Positions 8,737 through 17,067 of a DNA stretch of 48,931 nucleotides are shown piece by piece. The notes beneath the pieces are model-generated. The model searched no databases. It saw nothing but the letters and a program-made list of their open reading frames with translations, and had not been told where the DNA came from. The position numbers and the translations under genes are program-made. Each line of letters opens with the position of its first letter. Positions within the stretch are counted from its first letter, which is position 1. Source of the DNA: Candidatus Desulfaltia sp. (GTDB lineage Bacteria > Desulfobacterota > Desulfobacteria > Desulfobacterales > ETH-SRB1); assembly GCA_030656555.1 (NCBI GenBank), contig JAUSPN010000078.1, positions 1 to 48,931 on the forward strand, written 5' to 3'.

Positions 8737-11181
8737 ATGCATACAAAAAATAATAAAAAATTATCGGGAGAAATATCCAAAATTCAGGATTCGATTCGCT
8801 ACCAACTTAAATATTCGGTTGGAAAATTATGGGAAGACGCATCTCAGAATGATCTTTTAAATGCGGTCTCTCTTGCAGTAAGGGAAAGAATGATTGACAA
8901 CATGTTTGAAACAGAGAAACGCTATCAAAAGAATGATGTGAAAAGGCTGTATTATTTTTCTATGGAATATCTAATAGGACGCTCTTTAGGCAACAATCTA
9001 TATAATCTAAAAATGTTTGATATTTGCAAAGAAGCTCTAATGGATATGGGTATATATTTAGAAGAGCTGCTGGAAGTTGAACGTGATGCAGCATTAGGAA
9101 ATGGGGGACTTGGTCGTTTAGCTGCATGTTTTCTTGATTCGCTGGCGACGTTGGATATGCCGGGTTTTGGTTATGGAATAAATTATGAGTTTGGTCTTTT
9201 TAAACAGCAAATTAGTAATGGATATCAAAAAGAGAAGCCTGACCAATGGTTTTCCAAAGAATCACCTTGGTTGATAGATAGGCCAGAGAACTCCTGTATT
9301 ATTCCTATTTATGGCAAAATTGAACATGCTGAAGACAGAAATGGTGATTACAATCCAATGTGGATGGATTGGAAGCTAATGATTGGTGTTCCTCATGATA
9401 TGCCGATTGTGGGTTACGGTGGCAGTACTGTTAATTATTTAAGGTTATTTTCAGCACGGTCTTCAGATGAGTTTGATATGCAGATATTTAATGAGGGTGA
9501 TTATCTTAAAGCAGTTAAACAGAAAGTATCGTCAGAAACGATTTCAAAAGTTCTTTATCCATCAGATAGTAAAGAAACCGGCAAGGAGCTAAGACTTGTC
9601 CAAGAATATTTTCTCGTTGCATGTTCAATAAAAGATATAATCAGGCGTTATTTGAAAAACCATGATTCATTTGACAGCTTTTCTGATAAGGTTGCCATCC
9701 AGTTGAATGATACCCATCCTGCTCTTACTATAGCTGAATTAATGAGAACATTAATAGATGAAAAAAGTTTGTCCTGGGGAAAAGCCTGGGATATTACTCA
9801 GGCGACCATAGGTTATACTAATCATACTTTGATGCCTGAGGCATTAGAGAAATGGCCTGTTAGCCTCATGGAACATGTGTTGCCCAGGCATTTACAGATA
9901 ATTTATGAAATTAACAAACGTTTCCTTAGTGATGTGTCGGTCAGATTTCCTAATGATTCCAAGCGGCTAAGCAATATGTCTATAATTGAAGAAAACAATT
10001 CTAATCAGGTGCGCATGGCATATCTTTCAATTATAGGCAGTCATTCAGTTAACGGAGTTTCCGCTCTTCATTCAGAGCTTTTGAAGACTTCTCTTGCTCC
10101 TGATTTTTATGAATTATGGCCCGAACGATTTAATAATAAAACAAATGGAGTTTCTCCAAGAAGATGGCTTAACAATTCTAATCGATTGTTATCTGAACTT
10201 TTTAAAAAAACAATAGGCGAAGATTGGATTACAAATCTATACAAACTTAAAGAACTTGAAAATTATGCAGAAGACAGTTCATTTCAAGAGGAATTCCTTG
10301 CCATTAAAAAGAAGAATAAGGATATTCTGGTAACTTTAATCTTTGAAACATGCAGAGTTAAAATCGATACGGATTCACTTTTTGACATACAGGCCAAACG
10401 TATACATGAGTACAAAAGGCAACTTTTGAATGTGATGTGTATAATATATCAATATTTAAGATTAATTGAAGATAAAAAAATACCATCTGTTCCAAAAACT
10501 TATATTTTTGCAGGTAAAGCTGCGCCAGAATATTTTATGGCGAAACTAATAATAAAGCTTATCAACAGTGTAGGTAAAGTTATAAACAACGACAAAAGAG
10601 CCAATAATTATATGAAAGTTGTTTTTATCCCGGACTACCGTGTTTCTTTGGCAGAAAAAATCATTCCCGGCGCTGATTTAAGTGAACAAATATCAACTGC
10701 AGGTATGGAAGCATCCGGAACTGGAAATATGAAGTTTGCCATGAACGGCGCTCTTACAATCGGCACTTTGGACGGCGCTAATATTGAAATTATGGAAGAG
10801 GTCGGATCTGAAAATATTTACATATTCGGATTAAAGGTCGAAGATATTTCTCAGATACGAAATTATTATAATCCTTTGGAATTATACAATAAAAATCCTA
10901 TGGTAAAACGAGTTATGGATGCTATAAATTCCGATATGTTTTGTAAAAGTAAACCGGATCTTTTCAAGCCCATATATGAAAAGATACTTTATAAAGGCGA
11001 TAAATATTTTTATCTTGCAGATTTTCAATCTTATATAAACACACAAGAAAAGGTTTCAAGAGATTATATAAATCGTTCAATATGGGCAAAAAAGGCTATT
11101 TTGAATGTAGCTCGAACAGGCAAGTTTTCAAGTGATCGAACTATTTCAGAGTATGCACGTGATATCTGGAAGATTATATAA
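8737..11181 (+). CDS. glgP: Glycogen/alpha-glucan phosphorylase
   Basis: GT35 phosphorylase that releases glucose 1-phosphate from the ends of glycogen or maltodextrin. 814 residues, the usual length. The pyridoxal-phosphate site is EASGTGNMKFAMNGALTIG with the Schiff-base lysine at about residue 666; GNGGLGRLAACFLDS and IQLNDTHPAL are other hallmark blocks. The frame is open from 8704, but the ATG at 8737 is chosen because GGGGA sits 8 nt before it and MHTKNNKK fits the family start. The 266 bp upstream (8471-8736) contain no gene and only a small dyad around 8665-8680. Followed after 16 bp by the endonuclease Q-like gene. Confidence 0.95.
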   Translation: MHTKNNKKLSGEISKIQDSIRYQLKYSVGKLWEDASQNDLLNAVSLAVRERMIDNMFETEKRYQKNDVKRLYYFSMEYLIGRSLGNNLYNLKMFDICKEALMDMGIYLEELLEVERDAALGNGGLGRLAACFLDSLATLDMPGFGYGINYEFGLFKQQISNGYQKEKPDQWFSKESPWLIDRPENSCIIPIYGKIEHAEDRNGDYNPMWMDWKLMIGVPHDMPIVGYGGSTVNYLRLFSARSSDEFDMQIFNEGDYLKAVKQKVSSETISKVLYPSDSKETGKELRLVQEYFLVACSIKDIIRRYLKNHDSFDSFSDKVAIQLNDTHPALTIAELMRTLIDEKSLSWGKAWDITQATIGYTNHTLMPEALEKWPVSLMEHVLPRHLQIIYEINKRFLSDVSVRFPNDSKRLSNMSIIEENNSNQVRMAYLSIIGSHSVNGVSALHSELLKTSLAPDFYELWPERFNNKTNGVSPRRWLNNSNRLLSELFKKTIGEDWITNLYKLKELENYAEDSSFQEEFLAIKKKNKDILVTLIFETCRVKIDTDSLFDIQAKRIHEYKRQLLNVMCIIYQYLRLIEDKKIPSVPKTYIFAGKAAPEYFMAKLIIKLINSVGKVINNDKRANNYMKVVFIPDYRVSLAEKIIPGADLSEQISTAGMEASGTGNMKFAMNGALTIGTLDGANIEIMEEVGSENIYIFGLKVEDISQIRNYYNPLELYNKNPMVKRVMDAINSDMFCKSKPDLFKPIYEKILYKGDKYFYLADFQSYINTQEKVSRDYINRSIWAKKAILNVARTGKFSSDRTISEYARDIWKII

Positions 11182-11197
11182 ACAAAAACTCTTACTT

Positions 11198-12454
11198 ATG
11201 CAATTTATCGCTGATTTTCATGTCCATTCTAAATTTTCAAGAGCTACTGCCAAAAATCTTGATCTTGAAAACCTCTATATCGCAGCTCAATTAAAAGGGA
11301 TTACAGTTGTCGGAACAGGTGATTTTACACATCCCGGCTGGTTTGCGGAAATAAAGGAAAAATTAGAGCCGGCAGAGGAAGGGCTTTTTAAATTAAAAAG
11401 GGAAATTGCCGGGGAATGCGATAAAAAGGTCCCGTTATCCTGCCGCGGCAAGGTTCGTTTTATTCTGGTTTCTGAAATCAGCAATATCTATAAAAAAAAC
11501 AATAAAACCCGTAAAAACCACAACCTTGTATTTGTGCCTGATCTAAATATTGCCGATAAGTTTAATTCAAAGTTAGATAAGATCGGAAATATTAAGTCTG
11601 ATGGAAGGCCTATACTTGGGCTTGATGCAAGAAATCTTCTTGAAATACTGCTTGAGACATCAGGTACATCTTTTTTGATTCCTGCCCATATATGGACGCC
11701 ATGGTTTTCTGTTCTTGGTTCAAAGTCCGGATTTAATTCTATCCGGGAATGCTTCGAGGATCTTACCCCTCATATATTTGCCGCTGAAACAGGCCTTTCA
11801 TCTGATCCGCCGATGAACTGGCGTGTGTCCAGCCTTGATAACCTTACCCTTGTATCAAATTCAGATGCCCACTCTCCGTTAAAACTCGGTCGGGAGGCAA
11901 ATCTTTTCAACACCAGGCTTTCATATTCCGCAATAAGAGAGGCAATGAAGACAGGCGATCCTAATCATTTCCTGGGCACCTTTGAATTTTATCCTGAAGA
12001 GGGAAAATATTATCTGGACGGACACCGCAAATGCTCTGTTTGTTTTTGGCCCCAAAAAACCTTAAAAAACAAAGGGATATGTCCGGTTTGCGGGAAACCT
12101 TTGACTGCCGGAGTATTATACCGTGTTGAAGAGCTGGCGGATCGGCCAAAGCATGAAAAACCGAAAAGAGCTCACCCTTATTACAGCATGGTTCCTCTGG
12201 TCAATATTTTATCAGAAATATTAAAGGTCGGCCCAGGGTCAAAAAAGGTCATGAATAATTACAATGCAGCACTTGATATTCTTGGCCCGGAATTAAGTAT
12301 ACTTCACAACCTGGAACCAGAGGCCATTGATAAGGCCGGCATTCCGCTGCTTGGCGAGGCTGTAAAAAGGATGCGCAGGAAAGAAATTGATATTTCCCCC
12401 GGATATGATGGTGAGTTCGGCCGCGTGAAGATATTTAAAGATTTTTCCCTTTAG
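11198..12454 (+). CDS. Endonuclease Q-like PHP-domain protein
   Basis: 418 residues from the ATG at 11198; an earlier GTG at 11132 would overlap glgP. MQFIADFHVHSKFSRATAKN with GTGDFTHPGWF is the PHP metal-binding start typical of EndoQ proteins, which cut 5' of deaminated bases in archaea and some bacteria. Further metal ligands appear in PAHIWTPWFS and SNSDAHSP. A zinc knuckle CSVCFWPQKTLKNKGICPVC sits near residue 275, and a helical C-terminus follows. No strong ribosome binding site, so translation may be coupled to glgP. The family is often annotated UvrD/PcrA-associated; no helicase gene is next to it here. Confidence 0.82.
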   Translation: MQFIADFHVHSKFSRATAKNLDLENLYIAAQLKGITVVGTGDFTHPGWFAEIKEKLEPAEEGLFKLKREIAGECDKKVPLSCRGKVRFILVSEISNIYKKNNKTRKNHNLVFVPDLNIADKFNSKLDKIGNIKSDGRPILGLDARNLLEILLETSGTSFLIPAHIWTPWFSVLGSKSGFNSIRECFEDLTPHIFAAETGLSSDPPMNWRVSSLDNLTLVSNSDAHSPLKLGREANLFNTRLSYSAIREAMKTGDPNHFLGTFEFYPEEGKYYLDGHRKCSVCFWPQKTLKNKGICPVCGKPLTAGVLYRVEELADRPKHEKPKRAHPYYSMVPLVNILSEILKVGPGSKKVMNNYNAALDILGPELSILHNLEPEAIDKAGIPLLGEAVKRMRRKEIDISPGYDGEFGRVKIFKDFSL

Positions 12455-12580
12455 CATAGTATGGAAATTGCAACCCGATTTTGACCCTCTATTAATTTGA
12501 ACAACAATCATGAACTCTGTGGGAATAGTCAGAAACTATATAATAAATGATTATGTTATTAAAAATGATAGAGAAAAAGA

Positions 12581-12922
12581 ATGATTAACAGATCCGCCGT
12601 TATTTTAAAATGTAAAGAACCATTTGTACGATGGATTAACGAGGCTGATCCTTATGAAGATGATCCTGGGATAACGGCAGAAAACGCTAATGAGGATCGA
12701 ACAGTATATTTAATAACAGTTGATGATGCTGAAAACATTGAGAAATGGATATCATTAAATTTCAAAACACTCTTTGAAAATGAATTAGAGGATTGGTATA
12801 CCGACAAGTCGCTTTGGCCCAAAAAGAGACATAGAAAAATATTCAATGAATGGTTTGAGGTTGAATGTCACACTATAATAATAGATACCGTCGAAGATAC
12901 AATTGAAGATGATGAAACATAA
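12581..12922 (+). CDS. Conserved-looking hypothetical protein, acidic
   Basis: 113 residues, ATG preceded by a purine-rich AGAGAAAAAG. Mixed alpha/beta composition with many Asp, Glu and Trp residues, ending in an acidic tail (VEDTIEDDET). No signal peptide, membrane segment or known motif. The coherent start, stop and amino-acid use argue that it is a real gene. Stands alone between endonuclease Q and the palindromic element. Function unknown. Confidence 0.6.
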   Translation: MINRSAVILKCKEPFVRWINEADPYEDDPGITAENANEDRTVYLITVDDAENIEKWISLNFKTLFENELEDWYTDKSLWPKKRHRKIFNEWFEVECHTIIIDTVEDTIEDDET

Positions 12923-12974
12923 CATTTAACTAAACTCGACGGGCTATAAATCGGTACAGGCTACCTATCTAAGC

Positions 12975-13021
12975 CCTGCCTGTGCGTATCCGCATGCAGA
13001 CAGGTGCAACGCACAGGCAGG
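12975..13021. repeat. REP-like long palindrome
   Basis: CCTGCCTGTGCGT (12975-12987) pairs perfectly with 13009-13021. The 21-nt interior itself contains a GCATGC palindrome and a further partial copy of the arm (CAGACAGG). It is GC-rich against the AT-rich surroundings. The rest of 12923-13202 has no gene. The form is that of REP or small non-autonomous palindromic elements mobilised by RAYT proteins; a RAYT gene lies 6.5 kb away, but its own flanking repeats have a different sequence. Confidence 0.6.
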
Positions 13022-13202
13022 TCGCTAAATCGGTAATCCGAGGCGAGAAGCTGGCAACGGCTGAGAAATATTCGCTAACCGGCAAATAAGTTGATAAGTT
13101 GAGTCCCTTAAGCCCGTGATCTTGGCTTATAATCCTTTTATGGTAATATAAAATATTAGATACAAAATCATGACCCAAGGCTTCTAATATGAGGTAAGGC
13201 TG

Positions 13203-13427
13203 ATGAAACAATTCAAAATTATCGTGGGAAAACATTCCGACACCTATGTTGCTTACCCCCTCGGAATTAAAGGAGTGGTAGTTGGCCAAGGCGATACCTA
13301 TGAAACTGCCGTGGCCGACGTCAAATCTGCAATTAAATTTCACCTCGAAACATTTGGGCCTCAAGACCTGGAAATTGATCCTCCTATTTTGGAGGCATTT
13401 GTCGCAGAAACGGGAATCGCTGTTTGA
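13203..13427 (+). CDS. hicB: HicB-family antitoxin
   Basis: 74 residues with the HicB RNase-H-like fold: MKQFKIIVGKHSDTYVAYP, then GVVVGQGDTYETAVADVKSAIKFHLE. HicB neutralises the HicA mRNA interferase and usually represses the operon. GAGGTAAGG precedes the ATG. The stop overlaps the next ATG (TGATG), the normal hicBA coupling, but the toxin gene that follows is cut short, so this antitoxin seems to be an orphan. It lies directly before the restriction cassette. Confidence 0.8.
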   Translation: MKQFKIIVGKHSDTYVAYPLGIKGVVVGQGDTYETAVADVKSAIKFHLETFGPQDLEIDPPILEAFVAETGIAV

Positions 13428-13525
13428 TGGCAAAACTTCCTGTAGATGCGCCGATTCGCAAAGTAATCAAGGACGCCGGAAGTCTTCCCAAATGTGCTTC
13501 AGCTCAAATGCAGCTTAAATCATAG
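13427..13525 (+). pseudogene. hicA: Truncated HicA toxin
   Basis: The frame starts with the family-typical MAKLPVDAPIRKVIK, then runs into unrelated residues and stops after 32 codons; intact HicA proteins have about 60-85. The double-stranded RNA-binding-like region with the catalytic His is missing. It overlaps the hicB stop by one base. Probably an inactivated toxin. Confidence 0.7.
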
Positions 13526-13934
13526 ATAAAAAGGACCTAAGGGGTTCACTGCTTTTGATTCTTGCAGAGTAAAATACTACTGATTATGACATAGCACGTC
13601 CCCCCCCCCTCAGAATAGAGTTTCAAAACACATAGTATCATGTGATGAATCGTAGTAGACGCTTTAAATCACAGGAAGTTAATGGTATCAAAGCTTGACA
13701 CCAATTTTGACATTCTGCAAACCATCCCCCCTTTTTTTTGTGCACAAGTGAACCGTTTACGATCTGCCGCCCATCGACAGGCTGGAAGGCTTTAATCCAT
13801 CCGGAAGGACATGTATCAGCTGGTGCTGGTAGCTGTGAGATCAAACCACCAGATCCTACCGGTCTGGCTTACAATTACGAGGTCGTCTATAGTGCGCTAA
13901 GGGTCGTCTCCAGGTTTTGGGAAGGATAGTTTTG
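13526..13934. other. Intergenic stretch with homopolymer tracts, no gene recognised
   Basis: Contains a run of ten C at 13600-13609 and a C6-T8 tract at 13725-13738. Short open frames on both strands over 13638-13929 show no recognisable family. It separates the hicB/hicA remnant from the promoter of the restriction cassette. Confidence 0.5.
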
Positions 13935-14007
13935 CAGAAATAACATTTTTGCATTTTAGCTATTGACAAACAGTTCTACAATTCGTATATTATACAGAAA
14001 TAACATT
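13935..14007 (+). repeat. 13-bp direct repeat bracketing the cassette promoter
   Basis: CAGAAATAACATT occurs at 13935-13947 and again at 13995-14007, exactly 60 bp apart; both copies are followed three bases later by GCAT. One copy is 15 bp upstream of the -35 box, the other covers the expected transcription start. This is the arrangement of a pair of operator sites. Confidence 0.65.
13963..13991 (+). promoter_or_regulatory. Sigma-70 promoter of the type I restriction cassette
   Basis: TTGACA at 13963-13968 is a perfect -35 box; 17 bp later TATATT (13986-13991) serves as -10. Transcription would start near 13998, about 33 nt before the first gene. Confidence 0.75.
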
Positions 14008-14030
14008 ACAGCATAATATAAGGTGTGTTT

Positions 14031-14609
14031 GTGAAATTAAAAATAAAACAATTGGCGACAGTGCAGACGGGGTATTCATTTCGGTCTCGCCTCGAAGCCT
14101 CAAAGGATGGAGAGGTCGCTGTTATCCAGATGAAAGATTTACTTCAGGATAATACTGTAGGTTGCAAGAAGCTGGTCAAGATTGAGCTGGAAACAGTTAA
14201 AGAACATCATCTGGCTCAAAAAGGTGATCTGGTGTTCAGGTCGAGAGGTCAGATTACAACCGCTGCTATTCTTCTTGAGACTCCAGGCAAGGCTGTTGTT
14301 GCAGCACCTCTGCTCAGGATCAGAATTACAAAGCCTGATAAAATCCTGCCGGAATACCTTAATTGGTATATCAGCCAAAGGGATGCCCAAATATTTCTGG
14401 CAAGTAGAGCCAAGGGGACGCTGCAGAAAATGATCAGCAAGCAGACTGTCGAGGATATGGAGGTTTACTTGCCAACCCTGGAAAAACAACAACATATCGT
14501 GGATCTGGCAAATTTATCCGCACGGGAACGCGCGATTCTGGGCATGCTGGCAGAGAAAAGAGAACAATACATTTCAACACTACTAATGCAATTGGCAAAA
14601 GGGGAATAA
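14031..14609 (+). CDS. Half-length HsdS-like specificity subunit (single TRD)
   Basis: About 192 residues, with one target recognition domain (IKQLATVQTGYSFRSRLEAS ... AVIQMKDL) and one conserved helix (LPTLEKQQHIVDLANLSARERAILGMLAEKRE), i.e. half of a normal HsdS. GTG at 14031 is preferred over GTG at 14025 because AAGG lies 7 nt before it. It opens the restriction cassette, 5 bp before hsdM. A full-length hsdS with two domains follows three genes later, so the half subunit is extra. Half-HsdS proteins can pair to mimic a whole subunit; whether this one sets an alternative specificity or has a regulatory role is unknown. No helix-turn-helix is visible. Confidence 0.75.
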   Translation: MKLKIKQLATVQTGYSFRSRLEASKDGEVAVIQMKDLLQDNTVGCKKLVKIELETVKEHHLAQKGDLVFRSRGQITTAAILLETPGKAVVAAPLLRIRITKPDKILPEYLNWYISQRDAQIFLASRAKGTLQKMISKQTVEDMEVYLPTLEKQQHIVDLANLSARERAILGMLAEKREQYISTLLMQLAKGE

Positions 14610-14614
14610 AAAAC

Positions 14615-16183
14615 ATGAGTAGTCAAATTGATCAAAAAGATATCAACAACGCAGCATGGGCTGCATGCGACACCTTCCGAGGAGTGGTTGATCCTGCTCA
14701 GTACAAGGACTACATCCTTGTGATGTTGTTTTTAAAATATATTTCGGATGTATGGCAGGATCACTATATAGATTATCAAAAACAGTGTGGTGGTGATGAT
14801 GTCAGAATTCGCCGAAAAATGGAACGCGAACGTTTTGTCCTCCCTGTAATCAAATTAACTGAAAAAGATGAGAAGACAGGGCAGAAAACTGTACTGGACG
14901 AGTTCCCTGCCACCTATTACAGCCTTTACGAACGCAGAGCCGCGGCCAATATCGGGGAACTTATCAATATTGTTCTCGACCACATTGAAGAATCTAACAA
15001 AAGCAAGCTTGAAGGCGTTTTCCGTAATATTGATTTCAACAGCGAAGCGAATCTTGGAAAAACCAAAGACAGAAACAGACGGCTGAAGCAACTTCTTGAA
15101 GATTTTCACAAGCCGCAGATGGACATGAGGCCAAGCCGAGTTTCAGAGGATGTTATTGGTAACACCTATATCTATCTGATTGAACGCTTTGCTTCCGACT
15201 CCGGAAAGAAGGCCGGAGAGTTTTTTACCCCGCTCAAAGTAACTGAACTTGTCGCCAGGCTTGCCGGACCAAAACCGGGTGATCGCATCTGTGACCCTGC
15301 CTGCGGATCGGGAGGTCTTTTGATTCAGGCAGCCAGAGAGGTTGGCGACCGGAATTTTGCCCTTTTCGGACAGGAATCTAACGGCAGCACATGGGCATTA
15401 TGCCGCATGAACATGTTTTTGCACAGCTTTGACAGTGCCCGTGTCGAATGGTGCGACACTCTCAACAGTCCTCTTCTGGTTGAAAATGACCGCCTGATGA
15501 AATTCAACTGCGTAGTAGCCAATCCACCATTCTCGCTTGATAAGTGGGGAGCAGAAAATGCGGAAAGCGATCAGTACAATAGGTTCTGGCGCGGAATTCC
15601 TCCAAAAAGTAAAGGGGACTGGGCATTTATCAGCCACATGGTGGAGACTGCTCTGGAAAAACAGGGTCGTGTTGCTGTTGTTGTTCCCCATGGGGTTCTT
15701 TTCCGGGGAGCTGCTGAAGGCCGGATTCGCCAAAAAATGATAGAGGAAAATCTTCTTGATGCAGTTATCGGACTTCCGGGGAATCTGTTTCCCACTACCA
15801 ATATACCGGTTGCCATTCTGGTTTTTGATCGGAGCCGTGAGAAAGACGGACCGAATGAAGCGTGTAAAGATGTCCTTTTTTTAGATGCCAGCCGGGAATA
15901 TGTATCCAGTAAAAACCATAACACTCTCTCGGAAGAACATCTAACTAAAATCATGGCGACCTACAAGTCACGTGAAGAAGTGGAAAAGTATGCCCATGCA
16001 GCCGGGTTCGATGAAATCAAGGAAAACGACTTTAACCTCAATATTCCCCGTTATGTGGATACGTTTGAAGAGGAAGCGGAGATCGATATCGATGCCGTCC
16101 AGATAGAGATAGACGAACTGGAAAAAGAGCTGACAGAAGTTCGGGTTAAGATGGCCAAAAAGCTTAAGGAGATCCGGCGATGA
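14615..16183 (+). CDS. hsdM: Type I restriction-modification methyltransferase subunit
   Basis: 522 residues. N6-adenine methyltransferase: the AdoMet-binding motif I is DPACGSGGLLIQA (from residue 227) and the catalytic motif IV is NPPF at 303-306. The N-terminal HsdM helical domain (DTFRGVVDPAQYKDYILVMLFLKYISD) and the C-terminal coiled coil (EIDIDAVQIEIDELEKELTE) that contacts HsdS are present. AAGGGG precedes the ATG. The stop overlaps the dinD start (ATGA). Works with HsdS to methylate the host recognition site and with HsdR to cut foreign DNA. Confidence 0.95.
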   Translation: MSSQIDQKDINNAAWAACDTFRGVVDPAQYKDYILVMLFLKYISDVWQDHYIDYQKQCGGDDVRIRRKMERERFVLPVIKLTEKDEKTGQKTVLDEFPATYYSLYERRAAANIGELINIVLDHIEESNKSKLEGVFRNIDFNSEANLGKTKDRNRRLKQLLEDFHKPQMDMRPSRVSEDVIGNTYIYLIERFASDSGKKAGEFFTPLKVTELVARLAGPKPGDRICDPACGSGGLLIQAAREVGDRNFALFGQESNGSTWALCRMNMFLHSFDSARVEWCDTLNSPLLVENDRLMKFNCVVANPPFSLDKWGAENAESDQYNRFWRGIPPKSKGDWAFISHMVETALEKQGRVAVVVPHGVLFRGAAEGRIRQKMIEENLLDAVIGLPGNLFPTTNIPVAILVFDRSREKDGPNEACKDVLFLDASREYVSSKNHNTLSEEHLTKIMATYKSREEVEKYAHAAGFDEIKENDFNLNIPRYVDTFEEEAEIDIDAVQIEIDELEKELTEVRVKMAKKLKEIRR

Positions 16184-17067
16184 ACGGAAAAGATATGGAA
16201 AAGAAACACTATCAGACTTTTGACAGCATAAAGGAAACCGGGCCTGATGGAGCAGAGTTCTGGATGGCGCGCCAGTTGTCCAAGATCTTGGACTATGCAG
16301 AGTTTCGGAATTTTCTTCCAGTTATTGAAAAAGCTAAGAAAGCCTGTGAAAACAGTGGCCAACAGATAAAAAACCATTTCGTGGAGATGCACGAGATGGT
16401 CTCAATCGGTTCTGGCGCTGAGCGGAAAATGGAGTCCTACGCCCTTTCCCGCTATGCCTGTTACCTGATTGTTCAGAATGGTGACCCGTCAAAACCGGTT
16501 ATCGCCAACGGGCAGACTTATTTTGCCATTCAAACTCGCAGGCAGGAATTGGCTGACGACGAAGCTTTCCAGCGGCTCAAGGAAGAAGAAAAACGCCTGT
16601 TTCTGCGCAACGAGATGCGGGAGCACAACAAACAACTTGTGGAGACAGCCCAGCAGGCCGGTGTGAAATCCAATCTGGACTTCGCCATCTTCCAGAACCA
16701 CGGATACAAAGGTCTTTATGGCGGACTGAACGCGAAGGCGATTCATCAGCGAAAAAAACTGAAAAAAAGCCAGCAGATTCTTGACAATATGGGCAGTACC
16801 GAACTTGCCGCCAATCTGTTCCGTGCCACGCAGACGGAAGAAAAACTTCGCAGGGAAAATATTACGAGAAAAACCAAAGCCAACAAAACTCATTTTGAAG
16901 TGGGCAAAAAGGTGCGCCAGACCATTGAGGAACTGGGCGGCACCATGCCTGAAGACCTCTCCACTCCAGAAGAAGATCTGAAAAAGCTCGAACGGCGGGT
17001 GAAGTCTGCTGAAAAGAAGCTAATCAAAAATAGTGAATTGCCAAACAAGCTGGAGAATGGGGAATGA
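16180..17067 (+). CDS. dinD: DinD-like DNA-damage-inducible protein
   Basis: 295 residues; the N-terminus (HYQTFDSIKETGPDGAEFWMARQLSKILDYAEFRNFLPVIEKAK) is the BRO-N/DinD type DNA-binding domain, and the middle YALSRYACYLIVQNGDPSKPVIANGQTYFAIQTR is characteristic of DinD. The charged C-terminus looks coiled. In E. coli DinD is SOS-induced and inhibits RecA filaments. Here it is embedded between hsdM and hsdS with 4-base overlaps on both sides, a recurrent position for the family, which suggests a role tied to restriction (for example limiting RecA repair of cut DNA); that link is inference. A second ATG at 16195 is possible. Confidence 0.85.
   Translation: MNGKDMEKKHYQTFDSIKETGPDGAEFWMARQLSKILDYAEFRNFLPVIEKAKKACENSGQQIKNHFVEMHEMVSIGSGAERKMESYALSRYACYLIVQNGDPSKPVIANGQTYFAIQTRRQELADDEAFQRLKEEEKRLFLRNEMREHNKQLVETAQQAGVKSNLDFAIFQNHGYKGLYGGLNAKAIHQRKKLKKSQQILDNMGSTELAANLFRATQTEEKLRRENITRKTKANKTHFEVGKKVRQTIEELGGTMPEDLSTPEEDLKKLERRVKSAEKKLIKNSELPNKLENGE

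Noticed and set aside
12975-13021. Possible CRISPR repeat
   Set aside because: Only one palindromic unit, no spacers, no repeat array and no cas genes in the window.
12969-13433. 154-codon minus-strand frame over hicB and the palindrome
   Set aside because: It is antisense to a convincing hicB with proper start and binding site, includes the palindrome, and has no recognisable family.
13638-13929. Short frames of 60-70 codons on both strands before the restriction cassette
   Set aside because: No binding sites, no family resemblance and overlapping homopolymers.
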